DNA of 64,000 nt from Bacillota bacterium (GCA_023443225.1 JAEZVF010000008.1:25150-89149), one strand, 5' to 3'; counted from the first letter of the stretch, positions 53,221-61,816 are shown. Program-made: numbers and translations. Notes: a model not told the origin generated them from the sequence alone.

Positions 53221-53478
53221 TTAATATATTTACTTTCCATAAAGGAATTAGAAAGTTTTGGGGATAACAAGGTAAATGATGTTGTAACCGATGAAATATC
53301 TACAGACCATGGTACTGCTTTTCATACAACATATAATTTAATCTCTGATGGAACTACATACACTATTACCACATATAAATTTTTCTATAAAAACTATGCG
53401 ATAACATTGGAAGTATCCGAAACTGAAGATTTGGGATTAAATAAGGTTGCCATGAACCTGATTAATTCAATAAAATAG
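53221..53478 (+). pseudogene. 3' remnant of an unidentified gene
   Basis: An open frame of about 80 codons ends at TAG 53476-53478 and reads HKGIRKFWDNKVNDVVTDE near its beginning and KNYAITLEVSETEDLG near its end. No start codon or ribosome site is present and the frame runs back into the preceding gene. The composition looks like real protein, similar to the C-terminal part of a secreted or lipoprotein domain. The 5' part seems to have been lost by deletion. The family was not recognised. Confidence 0.5.
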
Positions 53479-53489
53479 AAAACTTTTAT

Positions 53490-53528
53490 AAACCTCTTAT
53501 GGGCTCTGAATCCGTTAAGAGGTTTTTT
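53490..53528 (+). terminator. Rho-independent terminator ending the flagellar run
   Basis: AAACCTCTTA (53490-53499) pairs perfectly with TAAGAGGTTT (53516-53525), 16-base loop, with a run of six T residues (53523-53528). Confidence 0.85.
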
Positions 53529-53589
53529 GTTGCGTATAATATTAATAAAAAATCAAATACTATTACTATTAAATTATAGGAGGTATATA

Positions 53590-53787
53590 ATGGGACAGGT
53601 AACAATTCAACCACTTGATAATGGACCATTTGTTGTAAAAGGAGAAGTCGATTTACTTGATGGTGAAGGGAAAACAATCAAAGTTGCGAATGAACTACAT
53701 TTATGCAGGTGTGGATTAACAAAGAACGCACCCTACTGTGACGGTTCACATGTTGATAAATTTCAAAGCGAAGTACGTGCTGATTAA
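53590..53787 (+). CDS. CDGSH-type iron-sulfur domain protein
   Basis: A 65-residue cytoplasmic protein. The 2Fe-2S ligands Cys39, Cys41, Cys50 and His54 form the signature CRCGLTKNAPYCDGSH. Small CDGSH proteins are proposed redox or Fe-S transfer factors. ATG 53590 lies six bases after AGGAGG; an upstream frame from 53527 is in the terminator. It is followed after 24 bases by a DUF1540 gene, another Cys-rich small protein, probably in one transcript. Confidence 0.92.
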   Translation: MGQVTIQPLDNGPFVVKGEVDLLDGEGKTIKVANELHLCRCGLTKNAPYCDGSHVDKFQSEVRAD

Positions 53788-53811
53788 CTTAATTTTAAAG
53801 GAGACTAAATA

Positions 53812-53979
53812 ATGGATACAAATAAGAATAATCCCAGTATTGGCTGTAAAGTAAATGAGTGTAAATATCATGCAAATGATAAAGAGTATTGTACTTTAGA
53901 TAAAATCTTAGTAGGAAAACATGATAGTTACGCAACACAAACAGAGTCTACAGATTGTGAATCTTTTGAAGTAAAATAA
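53812..53979 (+). CDS. DUF1540 small cysteine-rich protein
   Basis: A 55-residue protein. DUF1540 features are visible: GCKVNECKYH, then YCTLDKILVG, and the ending TDCESFEVK, with four Cys residues that probably bind metal. AAAGGAG (53797-53803) is eight bases before the ATG. The family is common in spore-forming clostridia, its function unknown. It is probably co-transcribed with the CDGSH gene. Confidence 0.88.
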   Translation: MDTNKNNPSIGCKVNECKYHANDKEYCTLDKILVGKHDSYATQTESTDCESFEVK

Positions 53980-54001
53980 CAGGTATTATAAAACTCATAA
54001 G

Positions 54002-54030
54002 GAATAAGTGATTTGAATTCACTTATTCTT
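54002..54030 (+). terminator. Possible terminator after the DUF1540 gene
   Basis: GAATAAGTGA (54002-54011) pairs perfectly with TCACTTATTC (54019-54028). Only TT follows, so termination may be weak or serve the opposite strand. Confidence 0.5.
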
Positions 54031-54090
54031 ACATATATCATAGAACTATAAAAAGAATCAAACTTATTGTCTGCTTCTTTTTTCATATTG

Positions 54091-54274
54091 TGATATAATG
54101 AAAACGGAATGAGGAATCGCAAATTCATTGGCGTATTCCGATTGGAGTAACAAGATCATGAACACGTTTTTTGTTCATGATATAATGAAAACGGAATGAG
54201 GAATCGCAAATTCATTAGCGTATTCCGATTGGAGTAACAAGATCATGAACACGTTTTTTGTTCATGATATAATA
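54091..54274 (+). repeat. 87-bp tandem duplication with nested hairpins
   Basis: Two copies, 54091-54177 and 54178-54264, differ at a single position (TTGGCG versus TTAGCG); a third begins as TGATATAAT at 54265. Each unit starts with TGATATAATG, contains CGGAAT...ATTCCG and AATGA...TCATT pairs, and its end ATCATGAAC plus GTTCATGAT (running into the next unit) encloses a T-rich loop. It lies in the 352-base gap before the repeat-protein / ATPase / VWA operon. Near-identity implies a recent duplication or active homogenisation. Role unknown. Confidence 0.85.
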
Positions 54275-54331
54275 GTCTGTGTATAAAATAATTAACTATT
54301 CTCATTACAAGAAATGACAGGAAGGAATCAC

Positions 54332-55132
54332 ATGGAGCAGATAAAGCTGAAGGAAATGATACAAAATAATCCATCTACGATTGTTTCGATAGACAAGCCA
54401 ACGGATGAAATGAAGATACTGGCTCTTAAAAAAAACGGACTTTTGTTAGAATACATAGATAATCCAAGCAAACAGATGCAGGATTTAGCATTAGACAATA
54501 ATACTCAAGCTATAAGATTTATAAACAGCCCTACAGAAGAGATGATGTTAAAGGCGGTCAATGATCGATGGATTAACTTGGAGTTTATTAAAAATCCAAC
54601 GGATAGAGTGATTAAATCAGCTATAAATCAAGCGGGGTGGGCAATAAAATATGTTAATCATCCAAGTGAGGAAATACAACTATTAGCCGTAAGAAAAAAT
54701 TTCGATTCCATCATGTTTATAAAAGATCCTTTTGCAAGTGTACAGGAAGAGGCCGTAAAAATAAGTTATGATGCCTTAAGACTTATAAAATCGCCCACTC
54801 CTAATGCAGAACAGATAGCTATCAGGAATAACGAAAAGGCGGTTAATTTTATAGCTGATTTAAACAAAACTAAAATAATTGAATTCTTAAAAATAAACAT
54901 ATTAGTAATCAAGTATGTTATAAAAGAAGTCACGAAAGAGGAATTAGAAGAAGTATTAAAGGAAGTATTATTAAAGGAAGATATTGACGATAGCTATGTT
55001 AGAAATTTTTTGAATTATAGCACGATAGAGGATAGTCCCATCAATCAGATAGACAAGCTTAAGTTTATTTACAAATATGGAAGTAAAAAGGCCAAAAAAA
55101 TAGCTGTTGATGAAAAACTGAAGATGAAATGA
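54332..55132 (+). CDS. 22-residue helical-repeat protein
   Basis: A 266-residue soluble protein with seven consecutive 22-residue units (residues 23-176). Each opens Pro-[Thr/Ser/Phe] and ends with an aromatic/Ile pair, for example PTEEMMLKAVNDRWINLEFI and PSEEIQLLAVRKNFDSIMFI. This predicts an alpha-solenoid for protein binding, related to repeats found in DUF4116-like and phage-borne proteins. The C-terminal part (about 190-266) is helical and charged. ATG 54332 follows GGAAGGAA. It is the first gene of a three-gene unit with a MoxR ATPase and a VWA protein, so it may be the substrate adaptor. Confidence 0.85.
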   Translation: MEQIKLKEMIQNNPSTIVSIDKPTDEMKILALKKNGLLLEYIDNPSKQMQDLALDNNTQAIRFINSPTEEMMLKAVNDRWINLEFIKNPTDRVIKSAINQAGWAIKYVNHPSEEIQLLAVRKNFDSIMFIKDPFASVQEEAVKISYDALRLIKSPTPNAEQIAIRNNEKAVNFIADLNKTKIIEFLKINILVIKYVIKEVTKEELEEVLKEVLLKEDIDDSYVRNFLNYSTIEDSPINQIDKLKFIYKYGSKKAKKIAVDEKLKMK

Positions 55133-55165
55133 TATTATCAAAACATGCAAAGGAATGGAGATAAC

Positions 55166-56287
55166 ATGAACTTTATAGATACATTAAAAAGTGCCCACTT
55201 AGTATTGGCAACGGGAGAGGTACCTTTAATCGTTGGTGAAAGTGGAATCGGGAAAACAGCACTAGTCAAGAAAATTGCTAAAGAAAATAATTGGAGTATC
55301 ATTATAATAGATGGCAATATTCTAAAGGAAGGTGAAATCGGTGGTCTTCCAACAATAGAATCTTATGTAGAAGTGAATAAGAAAGGTGAGCCAGTAGAGA
55401 AAAAAACCACAGTATATGCGGTTCATAATAAACTAAGAGAAATTGATGAAGAACTATCAAAAGGAAAAACAGTACTTTTATTTATTGATGAATTAAATCG
55501 CTGTGAACATACAGTGCAGCAAGAGCTTATGAATTTGATATTAAATAGAGAAATTAACGGCTATGTCTTAGACAAAGAGGTGAAAATAGTAGCAGCTATG
55601 AATCCTTCCGATAAATATGGTTCACAGTTTGATTACCAGGTTGTGGATATGGACGCAGCACAAGAAAATCGATTTGTATGGTTATATATGGAGCCAGATT
55701 ACATATCATGGATTGAATGGGCATTGAATGCAGGAATCGAACAAAAGGTGATTGAGTTCATTTCTACATTCCCAGAATATCTACAGAAAACGAATAAGGA
55801 TACCATTAGTGCGACTCCGAGAAGCTATGAAAGAATTTCTAAGGCTTATAAAGTTTACAAAGAGCAAAAAGATTCCATACCAAGATCTGTTTTTCTAAAT
55901 GTAGTAGTAGGGAATGTAGGTAAATTAATTGCAGAAGAGTTTATCCACTTTGTAGAATCAGAGTATAATCCCCTAATATCTTATGAAGATATATTTACGG
56001 GGGATTCTATACCGGAAACTCTGATAGAAAGAGTAACAAAGGAAAGTCATACAAGACTATATATATCTGCAAAGAATATCCTAAAAAACCTGGAATCAAA
56101 TATAAAAATGAGTGCTTATGATTTTAGTGATTCGATTCATAGGCTGATTGAGTTATTGAAACTATTTCCAGTAGATTTAAGAGTGGGAATTATGAAGGAT
56201 ATGAAAAACAATTATTCTGACGTTTACAATGTTGCAATAGAAAATGAAGGTTTTGTAGAATTATTTTATGATTCTATACTTCAATAA
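55166..56287 (+). CDS. MoxR-type AAA+ ATPase
   Basis: A 373-residue AAA+ ATPase of the MoxR/AAA_5 kind. Walker A is GESGIGKT (residues 24-31), Walker B LLFIDELNRC, and the sensor region AAMNPSD follows. The C-terminal half is helical and unlike standard MoxR, with no recognised domain. MoxR proteins act as chaperone-like remodelers together with VWA partners, which is exactly the next gene. ATG 55166 is preferred (GGAG at 55157-55160) over 55145. Confidence 0.9.
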   Translation: MNFIDTLKSAHLVLATGEVPLIVGESGIGKTALVKKIAKENNWSIIIIDGNILKEGEIGGLPTIESYVEVNKKGEPVEKKTTVYAVHNKLREIDEELSKGKTVLLFIDELNRCEHTVQQELMNLILNREINGYVLDKEVKIVAAMNPSDKYGSQFDYQVVDMDAAQENRFVWLYMEPDYISWIEWALNAGIEQKVIEFISTFPEYLQKTNKDTISATPRSYERISKAYKVYKEQKDSIPRSVFLNVVVGNVGKLIAEEFIHFVESEYNPLISYEDIFTGDSIPETLIERVTKESHTRLYISAKNILKNLESNIKMSAYDFSDSIHRLIELLKLFPVDLRVGIMKDMKNNYSDVYNVAIENEGFVELFYDSILQ

Positions 56288-56299
56288 GAGGTAAAAATC

Positions 56300-57703
56300 A
56301 TGGAAGCACATTTTGATACCCTAGTAGAAAGACTTCGCAATGAAGCAAAGGAACTGATTCTGCATAGTTCTGGATCGAATCAAAAAGAAAAGAAGTCGAA
56401 TATAAAGATACCGGATGATTTTAAAAGAGAGTTTTTTAGTCTTGTAGATAAAGTAAATCTAAGCCTAATGGAAGACAAAGATAATTTCTATGGATATTTT
56501 ATATTTCAAATGTCGAGAGAAATAAGATTTGATATCGGAAGTCCTACAGCTGTAAATTTTAAAGGAACGAATTATGTTTTATATTTTAATCCTATCCAAT
56601 TTTTAAAGCTTAATCGTAAACAAATGGAAAGCTCCCTGAAGCACGATATACTTCATATTGTATCCAGCCATCTCATTCGAGCAAAAGAGTTTCAGGGAAG
56701 AAAAAGTAAAGTAGCGGTTAATATGGCAATGGATTTGGTAGTAAATCAATATTTGAATTATCTGCCACCATATGCTACTACTGTAGAACAGGTAAATATC
56801 AAGTATTCATTAGATCTAAAACCTTATAGGTCCTTTGAATATTATCTGGACAAGATACAAACGGCTATCGATCTGCTAGAAGAAGAGGTAGATGCAAATG
56901 ATGAAGATAACGATATAAGTGAAACCATCGAAACAGAGTATAGTGCTGAAAAAACACATGACATATGGGAAGAGTCCGATGATATCGATAATAAAACCCT
57001 GCAAGAATTTACGGAGAAGGTGATTCATAATTCCGAAAAGGGTGAACTTCCAACTTATCTGAAAAGCATGATTGAAGAACTAAAAAACAACAACGGTGAA
57101 TTACCTTGGAATTTATATCTAATCAGATTAATGGGTACGATGGAAAGTAAGAAAAAGAAGACAAGTACAAGAAGAAATCGAAGACAGCCAGATCGATTAG
57201 ATATCAGGGGTGAACTTAGAAGTCATAGAGCAAACATTACTATTGCCATTGATATAAGTGGAAGTATTCGCGAGGAAGAATATAAGCAGGCAATGAAAGA
57301 AGTAATTGCTATAGTAAAAAATTATAATCACGAAATTACAGTAGTTGAATGTGATGATGCAATCAAACGAGTGTATAAAGTCAAATCGGTAAAGGATATA
57401 AAAGGTAGATTGAATAAGGGTGGAGGCACAAAATTTGACCCTGTTTTTGCCTATGCTAACAATAACAAGGTTGATTTGTTAGTGTACTTTACAGATGGAA
57501 ATGGAGAAGAAAAGTTAAAAACAATTCCCAGAGGGTATAAAACTCTATGGGTGATTTCAGGGGACGGGGATCAACTTTCCTTAAAAGAGCCTTATGGTGT
57601 CGTTAAAAAGTTAAGTTACATTGAAAGTAAAGAAAATTTATTAGATAGTAACGATGTGGAACGGGGCGGTTATTCCATGAATAACCAAGAAAAAATTATA
57701 TAA
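56300..57703 (+). CDS. VWA-domain protein with metallopeptidase-like N-terminus (DUF2201-like)
   Basis: A 467-residue protein. The N-terminal half has HDILH (115-119) plus His124, resembling the zinc site of the putative metallopeptidase domain DUF2201, followed by NMAMDLVVNQYL. The middle is acidic. The C-terminal VWA-like domain has the MIDAS motif DISGS (318-322), GGGTKFDPVF and FTDGNGE. It starts 12 bases after the ATPase stop. MoxR plus VWA pairs (as in RavA-ViaA) usually work together on complex assembly. Proteolytic activity is unproven. Confidence 0.87.
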   Translation: MEAHFDTLVERLRNEAKELILHSSGSNQKEKKSNIKIPDDFKREFFSLVDKVNLSLMEDKDNFYGYFIFQMSREIRFDIGSPTAVNFKGTNYVLYFNPIQFLKLNRKQMESSLKHDILHIVSSHLIRAKEFQGRKSKVAVNMAMDLVVNQYLNYLPPYATTVEQVNIKYSLDLKPYRSFEYYLDKIQTAIDLLEEEVDANDEDNDISETIETEYSAEKTHDIWEESDDIDNKTLQEFTEKVIHNSEKGELPTYLKSMIEELKNNNGELPWNLYLIRLMGTMESKKKKTSTRRNRRQPDRLDIRGELRSHRANITIAIDISGSIREEEYKQAMKEVIAIVKNYNHEITVVECDDAIKRVYKVKSVKDIKGRLNKGGGTKFDPVFAYANNNKVDLLVYFTDGNGEEKLKTIPRGYKTLWVISGDGDQLSLKEPYGVVKKLSYIESKENLLDSNDVERGGYSMNNQEKII

Positions 57704-57762
57704 AATGATTTTCAATTCTATTATACTTATAAAATAAAGTGAAATATGTTGATAGTTAAATT

Positions 57763-57806
57763 AAGGGCAGAAGCTGATTTTTACGGCTTCTGCCCTTGGT
57801 TATTTT
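57763..57806 (+). terminator. Terminator after the ATPase/VWA operon
   Basis: AAGGGCAGAAGC (57763-57774) pairs perfectly with GCTTCTGCCCTT (57786-57797), 11-base loop, then GGTTATTTTG. Strong 12-bp stem, imperfect U-tract. Confidence 0.75.
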
Positions 57807-57885
57807 GTAAATTTTTTGGGTCTGTAATTTGGTTCTAAAGTTTGATACTATTTGAAAAAGCAAGGTGGATTTTGTTGTAATTTAG

Positions 57886-57894
57886 TGGTATAAT
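57886..57894 (+). promoter_or_regulatory. Extended -10 promoter candidate before the membrane protein gene
   Basis: TGGTATAAT combines the extended -10 TG with a consensus TATAAT, 88 bases before the next start codon. No good -35 is seen. Confidence 0.45.
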
Positions 57895-57982
57895 TTGGTT
57901 AACAATTCCGAATGCTTTATGAGAAATATAATAAATTGGTTACTAGTTATAGCAATAATGGGAAGTTGGTGATAAGTAAAAA

Positions 57983-58933
57983 ATGAAAAAAAAGTTAAGA
58001 AATATGAAATTATATATTAGAATTGAGACACTAGAATTTGTGTTGGCATTGATTTTTTGGTCTTGCATTTTTTTGTCAATTAGATGGAGTTCTTTTAGGT
58101 GTATTAGTGATTTAAAGTTTATAGAATTAATTTTTGTTTCGAATCACGAAATAGATAGTACAATGTTAAATATTGTAACGGGATATGTAACGGGATATTT
58201 GGTTTACTACTTTACAACGAGGAGACCTAATAAAAAGAGAAGAGAACCTATTATAGAATGGACAAATAAGACGTTAATGTCAATTTATAACAAATCAGTG
58301 TATTTATTGTTAATTATATGTAAATGTACTGCGACTGAAAAAGAGTGGAAACAAGTTGTAAAAGAAACAGATTTAGAATGCTTTAATAACATGTTTTATG
58401 AAATATTAAAAACATTTGATTTGAAAAAAGAGGCATATACTTTGTTAGTAGATAAAGAGACAAGGAGTGCATTAACATGGGGCGAATACTTATATCATGA
58501 ATATGAGGGTATGCAAAAGCAAATAAAGGACATATATTTACAATATGGAATTTATTTGGACAATGACTTAGAAAAAATAATTCATGAAATTGAACAATGT
58601 ACTTATATGGAAAATTTTATGGGAGGTGCAATTAATATCAGTAGGGAACTGACTGGCTTTGAGGATGGAAAAGTTTATTTTGACGAATGTCCCATACATC
58701 TAGTGTATACTAAAGAAAGCAATATGGCACCCCTATTTGGTAACAATGATTCTATAGTAGATAATGCAAGAGCATTGATAGATTATGTAGAATTATTGCA
58801 TCAGCTATATGATTATTTAAAGATAAGGATAAACGATAAGTCTAGTTCAACGGATTACTCTATAAAAAAAATAAACAAGGATAACGTAGGAACATTTTGT
58901 CAGGCACGATTAGAGAAAAGTCAGAAAATATAA
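57983..58933 (+). CDS. Hypothetical membrane protein
   Basis: A 316-residue protein of unknown family. Hydrophobic segments lie at about residues 18-38 and 61-80; a third short stretch (SVYLLLIICK) may be buried or membrane-associated. The rest is a charged, mostly helical cytoplasmic domain. It precedes a SEFIR-domain gene by 137 bases on the same strand, in a low-GC accessory stretch. A membrane effector or anchor for that neighbour is possible but only inferred. The ribosome site is weak; ATG 58004 is an alternative. Confidence 0.65.
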   Translation: MKKKLRNMKLYIRIETLEFVLALIFWSCIFLSIRWSSFRCISDLKFIELIFVSNHEIDSTMLNIVTGYVTGYLVYYFTTRRPNKKRREPIIEWTNKTLMSIYNKSVYLLLIICKCTATEKEWKQVVKETDLECFNNMFYEILKTFDLKKEAYTLLVDKETRSALTWGEYLYHEYEGMQKQIKDIYLQYGIYLDNDLEKIIHEIEQCTYMENFMGGAINISRELTGFEDGKVYFDECPIHLVYTKESNMAPLFGNNDSIVDNARALIDYVELLHQLYDYLKIRINDKSSSTDYSIKKINKDNVGTFCQARLEKSQKI

Positions 58934-58992
58934 AGGTTATCTGGTTAAAGAGGTGTTGTATTTTATAGGATGTAGCAAGGAAGGTGAATAAT

Positions 58993-59070
58993 TTGATAAA
59001 ATTTCTAGATGTAGAAAAAGACAATATACTTGAATTAATGTTTCAGAGAATTAAAAAAGGAGAGATATAG
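58993..59070 (+). CDS. 25-codon micro-ORF abutting the SEFIR gene
   Basis: TTG at 58993 follows AAGGTGAATAA. The frame encodes IKFLDVEKDNILELMF and further residues to TAG 59068-59070, whose last base is adjacent to the ATG of the SEFIR gene. It may be a leader peptide that couples translation, or a 5' remnant of a deleted gene. Too short for a family call. Confidence 0.35.
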   Translation: MIKFLDVEKDNILELMFQRIKKGEI

Positions 59071-60507
59071 ATGGGTGAATCAAAAATTCCTAAGGTGTTC
59101 ATTTCATACGCATGGCAAAATGCTGATAGAGTACTTGAACTTGCCGAACGCTTAATGCACAACGGCGTTGATGTGATATTAGATAGATGGGATTTAAAAG
59201 AAGGATTTGATAAATATGCTTTCATGGAGCAATCTGTAAATAACCCTGAAGTAGATAGAGTTCTTATCATCTGCGACAGATATTACACCGAAAAAGCTAA
59301 TGCCAGAAAAGGTGGAGTAGGCGACGAAACCGTCATTATTTCCCCTGAGCTTTATGGTAATATGGCGCAGGACAAGTTTATCCCAATTATCTTTGAGGTG
59401 AATGAAGACGCAAAACCATACTGTCCTATATATATAAAATCCAGAATCTACATAGATCTATCTACTGAAGATGATCAATATGAAGCGAATTATGAGACTT
59501 TGTTGCGTAATATTCATAATAAACCACAGTATCGCAAACCATCTCTTGGAACAACACCGGAATGGTTAGAAAACGAAAGTATCGATTTGTCTTCTATTCG
59601 TGATCTAGTAAAACAAATTCGTGGATATACGGACGGAAACAAAAATAAAGCTGATTTTTTAGTAAGAAAATGCACTGATGAATTTGTCGTTGCATTTAAG
59701 TCTTTTAAGTCAAAAGATGGGTTAGCGTATGATGAAGCACTTCTAACACAAATTCAAGAAGAAAAAACAGTCCGAGATTTATATATTGATTATTTGGAAG
59801 CTGTAATCTACAGTGACCTTCCAATTGGAACTATTATTCCAACATTCATTGAGCAGGTTTATAATTTAACACATGATGCTTCTGGAATGAATTCATATAT
59901 TAATACTGTATTTGAATTCTATGATTTTGTAGTTTGGGAACTGTTGATTTGCACAGTCGCTGTATTGATACATTACGAGCGATTTATGGATTTGCACAAA
60001 GTTCTTACACATACATATTTTTTGAGAGAGTCTTTTTCTAGTAATCATATGAAAGAATATAACTACACCAAGTTTTATTCATACTGCCAGACCATAGAAA
60101 ATGTTTGTAAACCGAAGTGTTTCAATCCCAAATTATATACTTTGGCTGGGGAAATGCTCGTTCATAGAGAAAAGAAACCTATTATTACTAAAGAAACATT
60201 ATCGAATGCTGATATTGTTTTATATCAGTTATTTCAGTCGTATAATCTGGGTAGTGAAGGATACAATTATTGGTTTCCATTATCTTATATTTATTGCAGT
60301 ACCAATCAAACACTCTGGTATAAGATGAAATCGAAGGTATATTGCGAGAAGATTATGCCACTGTTTGGTATTACTACGGTAAGTGAATTAAAAGAAATAG
60401 TTCAAAAATGTAAAGCTGATAGGGACATGCGCCATAACGGTGCATTTCAAGTAGCACCAACAATAATGAATTACATCAAGCCGGATGATATTGCGGTTTT
60501 TAATTAA
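59071..60507 (+). CDS. SEFIR (TIR-like) domain protein
   Basis: A 478-residue cytoplasmic protein. Residues about 7-160 form a SEFIR/TIR-fold domain: KVFISYAWQNADRV, GVDVILDRWDLKEGFDKYAFMEQSV, VDRVLIICDRYYTEKA and FIPIIFEVNE. The remaining 300 residues are helical with no recognised domain. Bacterial TIR/SEFIR proteins often act in phage defence, by NAD+ cleavage or signalling. That role is inferred here. GGAGAG lies six bases before the ATG. It is next to a membrane protein gene and to degraded genes. Confidence 0.85.
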   Translation: MGESKIPKVFISYAWQNADRVLELAERLMHNGVDVILDRWDLKEGFDKYAFMEQSVNNPEVDRVLIICDRYYTEKANARKGGVGDETVIISPELYGNMAQDKFIPIIFEVNEDAKPYCPIYIKSRIYIDLSTEDDQYEANYETLLRNIHNKPQYRKPSLGTTPEWLENESIDLSSIRDLVKQIRGYTDGNKNKADFLVRKCTDEFVVAFKSFKSKDGLAYDEALLTQIQEEKTVRDLYIDYLEAVIYSDLPIGTIIPTFIEQVYNLTHDASGMNSYINTVFEFYDFVVWELLICTVAVLIHYERFMDLHKVLTHTYFLRESFSSNHMKEYNYTKFYSYCQTIENVCKPKCFNPKLYTLAGEMLVHREKKPIITKETLSNADIVLYQLFQSYNLGSEGYNYWFPLSYIYCSTNQTLWYKMKSKVYCEKIMPLFGITTVSELKEIVQKCKADRDMRHNGAFQVAPTIMNYIKPDDIAVFN

Positions 60508-60672
60508 ACCCTATTTATTAAGTAGGAAAGTAGGAAATTTGAACAACGAATCAAACACACTAAAAGGTGGAACAACATGGTCAGAGTCTTATTTTAAATG
60601 TTAGATTTGCTTTATTGATTATGAATCATTCATCCCATTATATTTAAGATGAACAGGCGAGGCGATATAGTT

Positions 60673-60977
60673 GTGAAGAGAAAGGTAGTAACATTATGTG
60701 GATCAGTAAGGTTTTGGAATAAAATACAAGAGATGTCTGAAAGATTAGAATTAGAAAATGAATATTCTGTAATAGGAATTATACCACATGTTATGGATAG
60801 AGATTTAACAGAATATGAAAAAGATACATTAGGTGAATTACATAGAATGAAAATCGATTTGTCAGATGCAATTTTTGTTGTAAATGTTGATGGTTATATT
60901 GGAGAAAGTGTAAAAAAGAAATAGAATATGCTAAACAAAAAGGAAAAGAAATAATTTATTTAGAAAGTGCTGATTAA
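60673..60977 (+). pseudogene. Nucleoside 2-deoxyribosyltransferase-like gene with one frameshift
   Basis: Frame 1 (GTG 60673, with GAGG upstream; ATG 60649 also possible) encodes KRKVVTLCGSVRFWNKI, HRMKIDLSDAIFVVNVDGYIGES, and stops at 60922-60924. The frame resumes in a second phase as EIEYAKQKGKEIIYLESAD to TAA 60975-60977, the normal family ending. One A appears to be missing from the A-run at 60912-60917. It is a frameshifted gene, a sequencing slip, or a slippage site. The reaction (base exchange or glycosidic hydrolysis of nucleotides) is known only for the family. Confidence 0.75.
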
Positions 60978-61081
60978 GCAAATTCAAATCTTGCGATATG
61001 CTGTTATAATATTTACTAAAGGAAAAAGTTAAGTTAATAATAGACAAGCGGAGTTCATAGAGGAGTTTTAGAGGAATAAAG

Positions 61082-61816
61082 TTGCAAGATATCATTAAGA
61101 TCATTGGCGTAGATTGTTCAGAAGACGCTAAAAAAGTGGGTTTAGCAATGGGAGAATATCGTAATCGTGGTATTTCCTTGTTTGAGACGAAATTTGGTTC
61201 AGACGGGAATTCAATTGCTGAAATAATTGTGGATTGGATACAGACAGATGTTAAAGTTGTTTTAGCTATTGATGCTCCGCTTGGATGGCCCGAAGACTTA
61301 GTAAATTCTCTTAGTTACCATTTAGCAGGACAAACAAATCATTAGAATCGAATTTATTGTTTCGACGTGAAACAGATCGATTTATTAAGAAAACATTGGG
61401 AAAACAGCCCCTTGATGTTGGAGCTGATCGTATTGCAAGAACCGCCTATGCTGCGTTGAAGATTATCGGTGAGTTACAGTTAATTATAAAAAAAAGATTG
61501 AGATGGCATGGAGTCCAGATAAGGTAAATGCAATTTCTGTAATTGAAGTATACCCATCAGCAACTTTGCAATGCTATGGAATCCGGAATAGCGGATACAA
61601 AGAAAAAGGTCAGAAAGATGAGAGAGAAGATATTTTAAAAGGTTTGGAAAGGTTATGAAAATTCAGTGTGATTTGCAACATATGATACAAAGTGCAGATG
61701 TTTTAGATAGTGCAGTTTGTTTGCTTGCAGCAAAGGATTTTTTAGATGGTGATGTATATTTCCCGAATGATTTTGAGAAAGCTAAAAAAGAGGGTTGGAT
61801 ATGGGTGAAGAAATGA
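61082..61816 (+). pseudogene. DUF429 gene broken by several frameshifts
   Basis: TTG 61082 begins QDIIKIIGVDCSEDAKKVGLAMG and ends early at 61343-61345 after APLGWPEDLVNSL. In a second phase the DUF429 core continues: NLLFRRETDRFIKKTLG, then QPLDVGADRIARTAYAALK. A third phase has VNAISVIEVYPSATLQCYGIR. A fourth has QSADVLDSAVCLLAAKDFLDG to TGA 61814-61816. Overall length would be about 240 residues, normal for DUF429 (RNase H-like fold, function unknown). At least three shifts are needed, one near the A8 run at about 61490, so it is likely decayed. Confidence 0.8.

Noticed and set aside
54091..54274. Tandem repeats as a CRISPR array
   Set aside because: Copies are contiguous with no unique spacers, the unit is 87 bp, and no cas genes are near.
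60101..60328. 75-codon frame within the SEFIR gene
   Set aside because: Lies in another phase of a continuous 478-residue gene and has no start signals.
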